The notes beneath the pieces were generated by a model, which had not been told where the DNA came from, ran no database searches, and worked only from the letters and a program-made list of their open reading frames with translations. This document shows positions 18,017-26,127 of a DNA stretch of 64,000 bases, piece by piece. Each line of letters starts with the position of its first letter. Position 1 is the first letter of the stretch. The stretch is from positions 1 through 64,000 of the forward strand of contig JBBDSH010000081.1 of assembly GCA_040905045.1 (NCBI GenBank). The letters are read 5' to 3'. A program made the position numbers and the translations under genes. This stretch comes from JBBDSH01 sp040905045 (GTDB taxonomy: Bacteria; Pseudomonadota; Gammaproteobacteria; Eutrophobiales; Eutrophobiaceae).

Positions 18017-20410
18017 ATGACTGATACGAGCACAGCAGAAAGCTGGATAGGCAAGAAGTTCGCCCGCAAAGAAGACAGGCGCCTGATCACGGGCAAGGGA
18101 AAATATCTTGCCGATATACATGTTGATAATTGTGCCGTCCTCAAATTTGTACGCAGCACATGTGCTCACGGAAAAATAAAATCCATAGATACCAGTGCCG
18201 CTGAAAATATACCGGGTGTTATTGCCATTTATACCGGTAAAGATATCAAGGACAGGATAAAACCATTGCCCAGTGCCGCGACCCTGCCACTTCTGGAAGC
18301 GAATTATCCCAAACACTGGCCGCTCGCCATCGACAAGGTCAAATTTAACGGTGAACCTGTGGCTGCCGTCATTGCCGAGGACAAATATACGGCTGAAGAC
18401 GCAGTTGAACAGATCCTGGTGGAATATGAAGACTTGCCTGTCGTCACCGATCCTGAACATGCCCTTCAGAAGGATGCTCCCGTAATCCATGAAGAATTTT
18501 CCGACAACACCATTTTCAAAATGACGCTGACCGGGGGCTTCACCCCTGAAGAACAGAAACAAAACTCGGAAAAGGTGAATAAAATATTTGAAACTGCTGA
18601 CGTCGTTGTTTCCGAAAGATTCAGGGTGCATAGATGTGGCGTAACACCAATGGAAACACGCGGTGTTATATCCAAATGGGATGAGTACGCCGGATTGCAG
18701 GTATGGATGACCACACAACGGCCGCATGTCGACCGTATTGTTTTTTCCGAAATCTTCGATATTCCCCAAAACATGATTCAGGTCTCCGCCCCCATGGATC
18801 AGGGGGGCGCCTTCGGCGTCAAGGCGCCAGTCTATCGTGAGCCAATTCTGATTGCTTATCTGAGTATGGAACTGGGACGCCCGATAAAATGGATTGAGAC
18901 CCGCGAGGAACATCTGATGTCCGTCAGTCAGGAAAGAGACCAGATTCACTACCTGGATCTTGCCGCGGACTCCGAAGGCAGAATACTTGCTCTTAGAAAC
19001 AATATTATTGCCGATAATGGCGATGGCTGTGAGGGTGTCTTCTGGGGCTTTGTCATGCCCTTTTACGGCGCTGCCATGATTCCTAACGGCTACGATATCC
19101 CGAACTGTGATATCACTGTGACCTGTGCCACCACCAACAAATCCGCACTTTCCCCCGCCCGGGCATTCGGTACGTTACCGGGCCGATTTGCCGTGGATCG
19201 CGCCATCGACATGATTGCCAGGAAAGTCGGCAAAGAGGCCGCCGATATACGCAAATTAAATATAATCAAATCATTACCTTATGATACTGCCACCGGTGTG
19301 CATTACGACAAGGCCGACTATTCGGCCGTGCTTGAAAAGCTTGTCAGCCATATTGATCTGGAATCATTCAGAAAAGAACAAAATTCCGCCGCAGAGTCGG
19401 GGCGCAGACTCGGGATTGGGTTTTCGCTCAGTGTACATTCCTCCGGCGTCGCATCGGAGGTCCTCGTCCCCATGGAGGGACAACCGGGTTATGGTTCGGC
19501 GACCGTAAAGATTGATTCCGGCGGTACTGTTCAGGTTTATGAAGGCGATGCTCCACAGGGACAGGGACATGAAACCATGATGTCACAGGTCGCCGCCGAG
19601 ATATTCGGTGTCTCACCGGATAATGTCGTCACTCTGTCCGGGAATACCAATAACTCACCCTTCGCGTCCGGCACATTTGGTGCACGGGGCGGCTCGTCCA
19701 CAGTCAGCGCAGTGGCCATGGCAGCAAAGGCTATTCGAGAAAAAATGGCGAATATCTTTATATACGACAATCAGCTTGATGCCACTGCTTCCGACATAGG
19801 ATTTCAGGATAGCAAGATCTTTTATGAAAAGGATACATCCATAGTCTGCAAATTCTCCGAGCTTGCCGAAAGAATCATCATGAGACCATTGAATATGCCG
19901 GAAGGAGTCGATGCCGGCCTGGAACAGACATCATTTTTTGAAGCCAAAGAACCCATGATGTCCTTTTCCGTTCATGGCGTAATAGTTGAAGTCAATGAGA
20001 ACACAGGTGATTTCGAGATCAAGAGATATGTCTCCGCGGAAGATGTTGGCAGGGTGATTAATCCGCAGATAGTAGAAGGCCAGGTCCAGGGCGGGATTAT
20101 TCAGGGTATTTCCAACATGATGTTTGAGGAATTCCTGTATGACGAGAATGGCCAGCAGCTGTCAACGACCATGGAGAACTACAAGCTGGCCAATGCGGCG
20201 GATGTTCCCAATATAGAAATAATTCACAGCGATACGCCTTGCGAACACACACCACTGGGTACCAGAGGCATGGGTGAGGGCCAGCCCGGGCCTGTCCCAG
20301 CTGCCGTCTGCAACGCCATATGCGATGCACTGTCACATCTTGATATCCAGATTACCGAACTGCCCATGCGAAGTGACCGCCTCTGGAAACTGATACAAGA
20401 CTCAAGATAG
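18017..20410 (+). CDS. Molybdenum hydroxylase large subunit (CoxL type)
   Basis: The 797-residue molybdopterin-binding catalytic subunit of a xanthine oxidase-family hydroxylase. The start ATG at 18017 is chosen because it has an AAGAGA ribosome binding site and begins the conserved WIGKKFARKEDRRLITG; a longer frame overlapping the small subunit is unlikely. The molybdenum site includes QGGAFG (262-267) and the active-site Glu754 in GMGEGQP. The active-site loop reads ARAFGTLPGRF (381-391) and lacks the cysteine loop AYRCSFR of true CO dehydrogenase. It therefore probably oxidises an aldehyde, heterocycle or sugar-derived aldehyde. No maturation genes accompany it. Confidence 0.88.
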   Translation: MTDTSTAESWIGKKFARKEDRRLITGKGKYLADIHVDNCAVLKFVRSTCAHGKIKSIDTSAAENIPGVIAIYTGKDIKDRIKPLPSAATLPLLEANYPKHWPLAIDKVKFNGEPVAAVIAEDKYTAEDAVEQILVEYEDLPVVTDPEHALQKDAPVIHEEFSDNTIFKMTLTGGFTPEEQKQNSEKVNKIFETADVVVSERFRVHRCGVTPMETRGVISKWDEYAGLQVWMTTQRPHVDRIVFSEIFDIPQNMIQVSAPMDQGGAFGVKAPVYREPILIAYLSMELGRPIKWIETREEHLMSVSQERDQIHYLDLAADSEGRILALRNNIIADNGDGCEGVFWGFVMPFYGAAMIPNGYDIPNCDITVTCATTNKSALSPARAFGTLPGRFAVDRAIDMIARKVGKEAADIRKLNIIKSLPYDTATGVHYDKADYSAVLEKLVSHIDLESFRKEQNSAAESGRRLGIGFSLSVHSSGVASEVLVPMEGQPGYGSATVKIDSGGTVQVYEGDAPQGQGHETMMSQVAAEIFGVSPDNVVTLSGNTNNSPFASGTFGARGGSSTVSAVAMAAKAIREKMANIFIYDNQLDATASDIGFQDSKIFYEKDTSIVCKFSELAERIIMRPLNMPEGVDAGLEQTSFFEAKEPMMSFSVHGVIVEVNENTGDFEIKRYVSAEDVGRVINPQIVEGQVQGGIIQGISNMMFEEFLYDENGQQLSTTMENYKLANAADVPNIEIIHSDTPCEHTPLGTRGMGEGQPGPVPAAVCNAICDALSHLDIQITELPMRSDRLWKLIQDSR

Positions 20411-20463
20411 AAGTTAGCAAAGGTTACACACTTCTCTTACTTTTTATAAGCAGGTTCAGATTC

Positions 20464-21693
20464 ATGCCAACGATAATAACCATGCCCGCATTTTCTTCCA
20501 CGATGGAAAGCGGAAAATTGATTAAATGGCTGGTCAGCGAAGGAGACAAGGTCAAGACCGGCCAGCCACTGGCCGAGATTGAGACTGACAAGGCCGTGGC
20601 CGAAATAGAATCGTCTACAGACGGTTATCTTGCCAGGATTATAATTTCAGAACCGGACACGGATGTGCCTGTAAATGACACCATAGGAATAATACTGAAA
20701 GAGAATGAGACTGAAGAAGATTTAAAGGATTTCTGTTCTCCTGGTTCGGACTCAAATAATGCCGGTGATAAAACCGCCTCAGATCAAGCCAAGGATAGTC
20801 TTAAAGGCACCGATACCGAGACTGCTCCTGTTAAAAGCAGTCCGGGTGCAAGGCGCGCTGCCGATGAGGCCGGTATCGATATCAGTCAGGTCAGGGGAAG
20901 CGGACCTAAAGGACGGATAACCAAGGACGATGTGCTGGCTCACATCGCAGATATGGCCGGCAACACAGAACGGGATGCCAGTTCCGGAACTACTGCAGAA
21001 GTATCTTCAACCGGCGATAATGAAATAACGCCGATCACACCCATGCGCAGTGCTATTGCACGACGTCTGGCGGAATCCAAGCGTGATATTCCCCATTTTT
21101 ATATCGAAGTCGACATTTACCTCGATGCACTGCTCGCTGCAAAACACGACGGACCCGGCAAGGATCCAGGCAAACAATTATCGTTGAATATCTATTTCAT
21201 CAAGGCTGCCGCCCTGGCAGTCAATGAATCACCCGGAGTCAATGCAGTCTGGGCAGACGATAAGATTGTTAACAACAAACATTGCAATATCGGCATGGCC
21301 GTTGCTATTGATGAGGGACTTGTTGTCCCTGTTCTCCAGGAAGCCGACAGGAAAGAACTTTCGCAATTGAACAATGAAGCAAACGAACTGATAAGACTGG
21401 CCAGGGCCGGTAAATTGCCTCAATCAAAAATCAGCAATTCGAGTATTACTATCTCCAACCTTGGTATGCATAATGTCAGCCGGTTCTATGCAATCATCAA
21501 TCCTCCCGAATCCTGTATTCTGGCACTTGGTACGACAAGCAAAAAACCGGTAGTGATCGATAACGGTATTCACATTCGCAATGTCATGACCTGTACAATG
21601 TCTGCTGATCACCGCCTGGTCGACGGCGTTACTGCAGCAAAATTTCTTAATTCATTCAAGCAATTCCTGGAAAATCCCTCTGACTGGACCTGA
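20464..21693 (+). CDS. Dihydrolipoamide acyltransferase (E2)
   Basis: A 409-residue E2 of a 2-oxoacid dehydrogenase complex. The lipoyl domain at 1-78 has the lipoylated Lys43 in ETDKAVAE, a flexible linker follows, and the E3/E1-binding domain is near 126-160 (SPGARRAADEAG to KGRITKDDV). The catalytic domain ends with His383 and Asp387 in DHRLVDG. It lies in the molybdenum hydroxylase operon, 53 bases behind the large subunit, not beside E1. The matching E1 subunits are in the divergent operon at 10968-12963, and no E3 gene is close. It presumably transfers the acyl group from that E1 to CoA. Confidence 0.9.
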   Translation: MPTIITMPAFSSTMESGKLIKWLVSEGDKVKTGQPLAEIETDKAVAEIESSTDGYLARIIISEPDTDVPVNDTIGIILKENETEEDLKDFCSPGSDSNNAGDKTASDQAKDSLKGTDTETAPVKSSPGARRAADEAGIDISQVRGSGPKGRITKDDVLAHIADMAGNTERDASSGTTAEVSSTGDNEITPITPMRSAIARRLAESKRDIPHFYIEVDIYLDALLAAKHDGPGKDPGKQLSLNIYFIKAAALAVNESPGVNAVWADDKIVNNKHCNIGMAVAIDEGLVVPVLQEADRKELSQLNNEANELIRLARAGKLPQSKISNSSITISNLGMHNVSRFYAIINPPESCILALGTTSKKPVVIDNGIHIRNVMTCTMSADHRLVDGVTAAKFLNSFKQFLENPSDWT

Positions 21694-21695
21694 TT

Positions 21696-22283
21696 ATGAA
21701 AATCAACGGACAACATGAACTCGATCTGGATAAAAAGACGGTCTGGGATGGCCTTAACAATATTGCCATTCTCGAAGACTGCATACCGGGCTGTGAAAAA
21801 CTCGAAGAAATCGACAAAAACAACTTCAATATAACCGTCCTGGCAAAGGTAGGGCCCATCAAAACCCGCTTTAACGGTACCGCCGAACTGGCCGATATCC
21901 AGCCACCCGACAGCTATAAACTGGTCTTTTCGGGAAATGGCGGCAGTGCAGGCTCTGCAAAGGGTGAAACCCTGGTCACGCTCACCGAATCGGGTGGCAG
22001 AACAATCCTGAATTACGAGTCTTCCGTGGCCGTTACCGGGAAGCTGGCCCAGATAGGCGCCAAGCTGATTGACGGTGCCGCAAAAAGCTACGCCAATCAG
22101 TTTTTTGAAGCATTCGTGGAAAAAGCATGTAGCAAACCGGATGGAGAGGCTATTCCGGCTCGGGAAGACCGGGCAACGAAGGCCTTTTCAGTCGGGAGCC
22201 TGATCAATATGAAAACCAGGATTACCATTACCGTAATAGTCCTGATTATCCTGATCGCAGCAGGTCTGATAATTTACATGTAA
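21696..22283 (+). CDS. CoxG-like SRPBCC protein with C-terminal membrane anchor
   Basis: A 195-residue protein whose first 150 residues form a CoxG-type SRPBCC domain (MKINGQHELDLDKKTVWDGL, PGCEKLEEID, FNGTAELADI, LNYESSVAVTGKLAQIGAKL). A polar linker leads to a C-terminal transmembrane helix (ITITVIVLIILIAAGLII) ending at the last residues. In carbon monoxide dehydrogenase operons CoxG recruits the enzyme to the inner membrane, so this protein probably anchors the molybdenum hydroxylase near the respiratory chain. It starts 2 bases behind the E2 stop and ends the operon. Confidence 0.85.
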   Translation: MKINGQHELDLDKKTVWDGLNNIAILEDCIPGCEKLEEIDKNNFNITVLAKVGPIKTRFNGTAELADIQPPDSYKLVFSGNGGSAGSAKGETLVTLTESGGRTILNYESSVAVTGKLAQIGAKLIDGAAKSYANQFFEAFVEKACSKPDGEAIPAREDRATKAFSVGSLINMKTRITITVIVLIILIAAGLIIYM

Positions 22284-22289
22284 TAGCGT

Positions 22290-22309
22290 GATAAAACAGT
22301 TTATCTTTT
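22290..22309 (+). terminator. Weak terminator-like hairpin behind the coxG-like gene
   Basis: GATAAA pairs with TTTATC around the loop ACAG and is followed by TTTT, 6 bases behind the stop codon of the CoxG-like gene. The stem is short and A-T only, so termination may instead rely on the repeat element that follows. Confidence 0.35.
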
Positions 22310-22324
22310 CTATATAGCCGCTCC

Positions 22325-22495
22325 GAATCCGTGTACAGTCCGGGAACATATAAGCAGACCGTATACGACAAGGATGCCGCATTCGAACTACACGGACGAC
22401 ATGCATGGACGTATTAGTGTCGCGGGAGGACAGGAGTCCGAAGCGACCGTATTTAACGCGTGTCTGTGTTATGTTTCCGGATTGTACACGGATTC
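22325..22495. repeat. MITE-like element with 25-base inverted ends
   Basis: The sequences at 22325-22349 and 22471-22495 are inverted repeats matching at 23 of 25 positions and enclose about 120 bases with no gene. The element fills the gap between the convergent CoxG-like and 3-hydroxyacyl-CoA dehydrogenase genes. Related copies of an arm occur at window positions 1-38. Its internal block CGTATTTAACGCGTGTC (22448-22464) recurs with one change at 23793-23809. No transposase is present, so it is either a non-autonomous element or an extragenic palindromic repeat. Confidence 0.6.
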
Positions 22496-22528
22496 GTAAC
22501 ACTGATTTAGACAGGCGTCTGCCGGTTC

Positions 22529-23467
22529 TTACCGGCTTGATCTCATCCGCTTCAGATGCCGTATTACTTCCTGGTTGCGTTCCGCTATCACCGCATCGGC
22601 CTCTTCCCCGGTCCATTCATAAAATCCTCTGCCGCTTTTGCTGCCGTGATAACCCTGCGCTAACATCTGTCTGAGATACTCCGGTTCTTTAGAGGCATCC
22701 AGTTCCGGAAACAGATATTCAGAAACGCTGCAAACCAGATCGAGAGTTGCCAGATCCATTTTCTGCAAGGGTCCTTCCGCGGCCAGTCTCAGTGCCAGCC
22801 CTTGTTTAACAACATTATCAATATCTTCCGGTTCCGCCACATTATCCCTGACCAGCGCCATAGCTTCCCTTAACATGGCAAACTGTATTCTGTTAAACAG
22901 GTGCCCGGGCAGGTCTTTTTTCAACCGGATGGGCGTTTTGCCGAGACTCTTCACATAACTGCATAGTTGGTTCATGGTTTCCCCTGACGTATGCGTCCCG
23001 GGTACCACCTCGACGGTAGGCATTAAATGGGGAGGATTGGCGAAATGCGCCACACCCACACGATCCCTGTATTTACATGAATTTACTATTCCGTCGACCG
23101 GAAGACCCGAGGTAGAACTTGCCAGTAGACAGTTCTCTTGTACAACCTCCTCCAGCTTGCAGAATAAATTCTGTTTAACATCAAGATCCTCACTGACCGC
23201 TTCCAGGACTATATCTGCTGAATGGCAGAAGTCTGATAGTTCCACGCTGCAGTGCATCCTTTCCCTCCACTTTTCTGCCTCCTTGTCCGGTAGTAATTCT
23301 GCATCAGCCAATTCCCTGTATGATCGCTCACAATTTTCCAGGGCGATATCGATGGATTGCTGCCTGCGGCCAACAAGACATGTGTTCCAGCCATACAGTG
23401 CACTCACAAAAGCCAGGGAAGTGCCAATGGTACCCGAGCCCACTACAACAATCTTACCTTTTTCCAT
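22529..23467 (-). CDS. 3-hydroxyacyl-CoA dehydrogenase family protein
   Basis: A 312-residue NAD-dependent dehydrogenase of the 3-hydroxyacyl-CoA dehydrogenase family. The Rossmann motif GSGTIGTSLA lies near residues 11-20, EAVSEDLDVKQ near 98, the catalytic His-Glu region VGVAHFANPPHLMPTVEVVPG near 135-155, and the C-terminal domain ends GYHGSKSGRGFYEW. The His is followed by ANPPHLMPTVE rather than the common FNPVHLMKLVE, so a hydroxy acid substrate other than a fatty acyl-CoA is possible. It lies on the minus strand behind a 405-base gap from the enolase paralogue and convergent with the molybdenum operon. Confidence 0.82.
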   Translation of the reverse strand: MEKGKIVVVGSGTIGTSLAFVSALYGWNTCLVGRRQQSIDIALENCERSYRELADAELLPDKEAEKWRERMHCSVELSDFCHSADIVLEAVSEDLDVKQNLFCKLEEVVQENCLLASSTSGLPVDGIVNSCKYRDRVGVAHFANPPHLMPTVEVVPGTHTSGETMNQLCSYVKSLGKTPIRLKKDLPGHLFNRIQFAMLREAMALVRDNVAEPEDIDNVVKQGLALRLAAEGPLQKMDLATLDLVCSVSEYLFPELDASKEPEYLRQMLAQGYHGSKSGRGFYEWTGEEADAVIAERNQEVIRHLKRMRSSR

Positions 23468-23872
23468 ATTATATGCCTGCCTTTGATCGACTTATAATCC
23501 TCACGTTATAATAAGAAGAATAAGCTACGCTAATATTATATATTTTCGTCCTGTTACCATTTCGTTTTCCTTCATATGATGAAATACTCTTTCTCAGCAT
23601 TATCCTTTAAGACGAAAATTCGAATGGAATTTGCCTGTTATTAAGAGAATTATAAGTACACCGAAAATCCCCTGTGGGACCGTCGACCGCATAGTCTGTC
23701 CCGGTTCGCGGCTCTTCGACCCGGGGCCAGGCTTGATCCGGGAGAGGCGGTCGTCGAGCGTACAGAGCCTGCCCCGGACTTGATCCGGTGGACGTATTTA
23801 AAGCGTGTCCCATCGGGGAATGTCGCGATGCTTCCGGTTCCATTAATAAGATCTGAATAACACGGTCAATAT
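23468..23872. other. Repeat-rich intergenic gap
   Basis: These 405 bases separate the 3-hydroxyacyl-CoA dehydrogenase gene from the enolase paralogue. The first 200 bases are A+T rich and may hold the dehydrogenase promoter, but no clear -35/-10 pair is visible. The rest is a G+C-rich palindromic element (23669-23818). A 78-codon frame across the element has proline/arginine-rich composition typical of translated repeats and is not accepted as a gene. Confidence 0.55.
23669..23818. repeat. Palindromic intergenic repeat element
   Basis: CCCCTGTGGGAC (23669-23680) and GTCCCATCGGGG (23807-23818) are inverted at 10 of 12 positions. Inside lie CCCCGGACTTGATCCGG, a hairpin core that recurs as CCCCGGACTGGATCCGGGG in both arms of the 45 kb element, and CGTATTTAAAGCGTGTC, shared with the 22.4 kb element. 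The block therefore mixes motifs from two other intergenic repeats of this window. Confidence 0.5.
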
Positions 23873-25195
23873 TCAGTTTGTTATACCGACATTTACAGGC
23901 TCTGCATCTTTAAATGGCAACACACTTGACCCCGAAAATACCGCTTTTTCATTGAGGTTCTCCTCTATTCGGATAACCTCATTCCACTTTGCCAACCGTT
24001 CAGAGCGAGTGACTGACCCCACCTTGAATTGTCCCGCACCCCACCCTACGACCAGATGAGCTATAGTAGTATCCTCAGTCTCACCTGATCGCGCCGAGAT
24101 AATCGTTCCCCAGCCGGCTTTTCTGGCCAACAATAGTGCTTCGTGTGTTTCTGTCAATGTACCCGTCTGGTTTGGCTTGATCAAAACCGCATTGCAGGCA
24201 GATCCCGTGATTGCTTGCTGAATTCGCCCAACGTTTGTCACCAGAAAATCATCTCCTATGATCTGGACTTTGTCACCAAAGGCCCTGGTAATACGTTTCA
24301 TCCCTTCAAAATCATCCTGTGACAAAGGATCTTCGATGGACCATATGGGATATCGCGTAATCCAATCCCCGATCAATTCACTGAAGCTGTCAGCATCATA
24401 TTTTTCACCTGAAAGGGATAAATGATATTCTGTCCCATCAAAGAATTCAGAAGCGGCGAAATCGATTGAAATACCTACATCTTCCCCGGGAGTAAATCCC
24501 GCATTCTCGATGGCACGTATCAACATCACCAAGGCATCCTCGTTACTCTGGAAATCCGGCCAGTAACCGCCTTCGTCGGCAACTCCGCACAACTTTCCCT
24601 GTTCCTCCAGCATCCGCCCGGCAGCCATATACACACGTACACACCACTCTATAGCTTCATTGAAAGTTGCAGCACCGCCGGGCACGACCATAAAGTCCTG
24701 AAAATCAATTCTTCCCCCGGCGTGAGCCCCGCCACCGAAAATCTGAACTTCCGGTAAAGGCATGATGGCTTGTTCGGCTGTTCCAAGCAGGTGAAGATAT
24801 AACGGTATAGTGGCTTCGTTTGCCGCCGCTTTAGCGGCGGCCATGGAAACGGCAATGGTTGAATTTCCGCCCAATCTGCTTTTGTTTACCGTACCATCAA
24901 GTTCTATAAGAAGCTGGTCAACAGCTTCTTGATCCATAACATCCTGGCCCTTCAGAGCATTATGGATAGTAGTATTGATCTTCTCGACAGCCCGGTTAAC
25001 ACCCAGTCCTCCCCATATTTTATCAGTCGAATCCCGAAGCTCCACAGCTTCGAATTTTCCTCGCGAGGCACCGGCTGGAGCAATAGCACGCCCTGAACAG
25101 CCTGAAGCAAGTAGAATCTCCGCCTCCACTGTTGGCCTGCCGCGAGAATCCCACACCCGGCGCCCAATAACCTTTGCAATCTTCCCCGTGATCAT
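23873..25195 (-). CDS. Enolase paralogue with altered active site
   Basis: A 440-residue protein of full enolase length and architecture. Mg ligands Asp245, Glu288 and Asp315, base Lys340, Glu208, His158 and Lys391 are conserved. Several usually invariant positions differ: the PSGAST loop reads PAGASRG (41-46), GGEHA reads GGAHA, the QEFM glutamate is Asp167, and the SHRSGETED histidine is Ala368 (SARSGETED). It overlaps the alpha/beta hydrolase by ATGA in a catabolic cluster, not beside pyrG or other housekeeping genes. It may be a working phosphopyruvate hydratase, but the changes near the phosphate-binding side suggest a specialised paralogue acting on a related acid. Confidence 0.85.
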   Translation of the reverse strand: MITGKIAKVIGRRVWDSRGRPTVEAEILLASGCSGRAIAPAGASRGKFEAVELRDSTDKIWGGLGVNRAVEKINTTIHNALKGQDVMDQEAVDQLLIELDGTVNKSRLGGNSTIAVSMAAAKAAANEATIPLYLHLLGTAEQAIMPLPEVQIFGGGAHAGGRIDFQDFMVVPGGAATFNEAIEWCVRVYMAAGRMLEEQGKLCGVADEGGYWPDFQSNEDALVMLIRAIENAGFTPGEDVGISIDFAASEFFDGTEYHLSLSGEKYDADSFSELIGDWITRYPIWSIEDPLSQDDFEGMKRITRAFGDKVQIIGDDFLVTNVGRIQQAITGSACNAVLIKPNQTGTLTETHEALLLARKAGWGTIISARSGETEDTTIAHLVVGWGAGQFKVGSVTRSERLAKWNEVIRIEENLNEKAVFSGSSVLPFKDAEPVNVGITN

Positions 25196-26070
25196 ATCAG
25201 GGAAAAGAACTCAAGCTGCGAGGTTACGAACTCGCTCTGCGGATCTACCAACTGATCAACTATATTAAAATGATTAAGATTCCTGCCAACCTGTATTTCG
25301 CTTTGAAAACCCAAGCCTGACCAGTATCCATGCATCTCATAAGTCTGACGTTCATATTCCTCCGATTCCTGCTCACCGGAAATCAGCAACAATGGCGCAG
25401 GATAGTCGTAATCCAATCGCAGGGGACTGTTTTCCTCCGCTTCCGTTGCTGACATATTCAGCGTTTTATTGAGATAGGATCGCTGGACAGGCACGAGATC
25501 GAATATTCCGCTGATGGCACACCCTCCCTTGACGAGATCCCTGGGAATACCGGCACTTTTTTTCCATTCAGCCGCCATGACCATCGCCAGTAATTGGCCA
25601 CCAGCTGAATGTCCGCCGGAGACTATTCTGTCTCCGTCGCCGTTGAATTCGGATGCATGCTGCATAACCCAGGTAAAGGCAGCGCGATTCTGGCGTACGA
25701 TCTCGGTCATGGATACATTCGGAGCCAAATCATGATTGATCACGACAGTACTGATGTCGTGCGGGTACAAGCCTTCTGCCACATAGCTGTAATCCGACTT
25801 ATCCAGGGAGTACCAGTAACCGCCGTGAATAAATACATACACGGGCGCACCGGGCTTCTGGGCCGGGAAGATATCGAGATACTCCATATCCGACTTGCCA
25901 AATTGCACATCCAGACGGGCTGTTTTGGCAAATCGTTTCCGGGTCTCCTTACTCATCTCGGCCCATAATTCGAATGATTCCTTGTAATTGCTGAAACGCA
26001 CCCGATTATTGTACTGGGCATCCAGTTCTTCCTGACTGTAGCCCAGGTAAACAGTATTCTTGTCGTTCAT
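25192..26070 (-). CDS. Alpha/beta hydrolase (kynurenine formamidase/esterase type)
   Basis: A 292-residue serine hydrolase. The oxyanion motif HGGYWYSLDKSDY lies near residue 84-96, the nucleophile is in GGHSAGGQLLA near 155, and the final His is in NLNHFNIVDQL near 270. This pattern groups with kynurenine formamidase-like and short-chain carboxylesterase members. The ATG at 26070 is preferred; a TTG nine codons upstream gives a longer form, and no ribosome binding site decides between them. The stop overlaps the enolase-paralogue start by four bases, so the two are translationally coupled. It could hydrolyse an ester, lactone or formamide in the same pathway. Confidence 0.8.
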   Translation of the reverse strand: MNDKNTVYLGYSQEELDAQYNNRVRFSNYKESFELWAEMSKETRKRFAKTARLDVQFGKSDMEYLDIFPAQKPGAPVYVFIHGGYWYSLDKSDYSYVAEGLYPHDISTVVINHDLAPNVSMTEIVRQNRAAFTWVMQHASEFNGDGDRIVSGGHSAGGQLLAMVMAAEWKKSAGIPRDLVKGGCAISGIFDLVPVQRSYLNKTLNMSATEAEENSPLRLDYDYPAPLLLISGEQESEEYERQTYEMHGYWSGLGFQSEIQVGRNLNHFNIVDQLVDPQSEFVTSQLEFFSLI

Positions 26071-26127
26071 ATCTATTGACAGCAGGTTGACGGGCAAAGG
26101 TTGGATTCGGAATAGAATCGGGGGATA

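Noticed and set aside
16636..22283. Aerobic carbon monoxide dehydrogenase operon
   Set aside because: Gene order and the CoxG-like protein fit, but the large subunit lacks the cysteine-containing AYRCSFR loop needed for CO oxidation, and an E2 gene interrupts the usual set.
23607..23843. A 78-codon minus-strand gene
   Set aside because: It lies across a palindromic repeat element, has no ribosome binding site and has the composition of translated repeat DNA.
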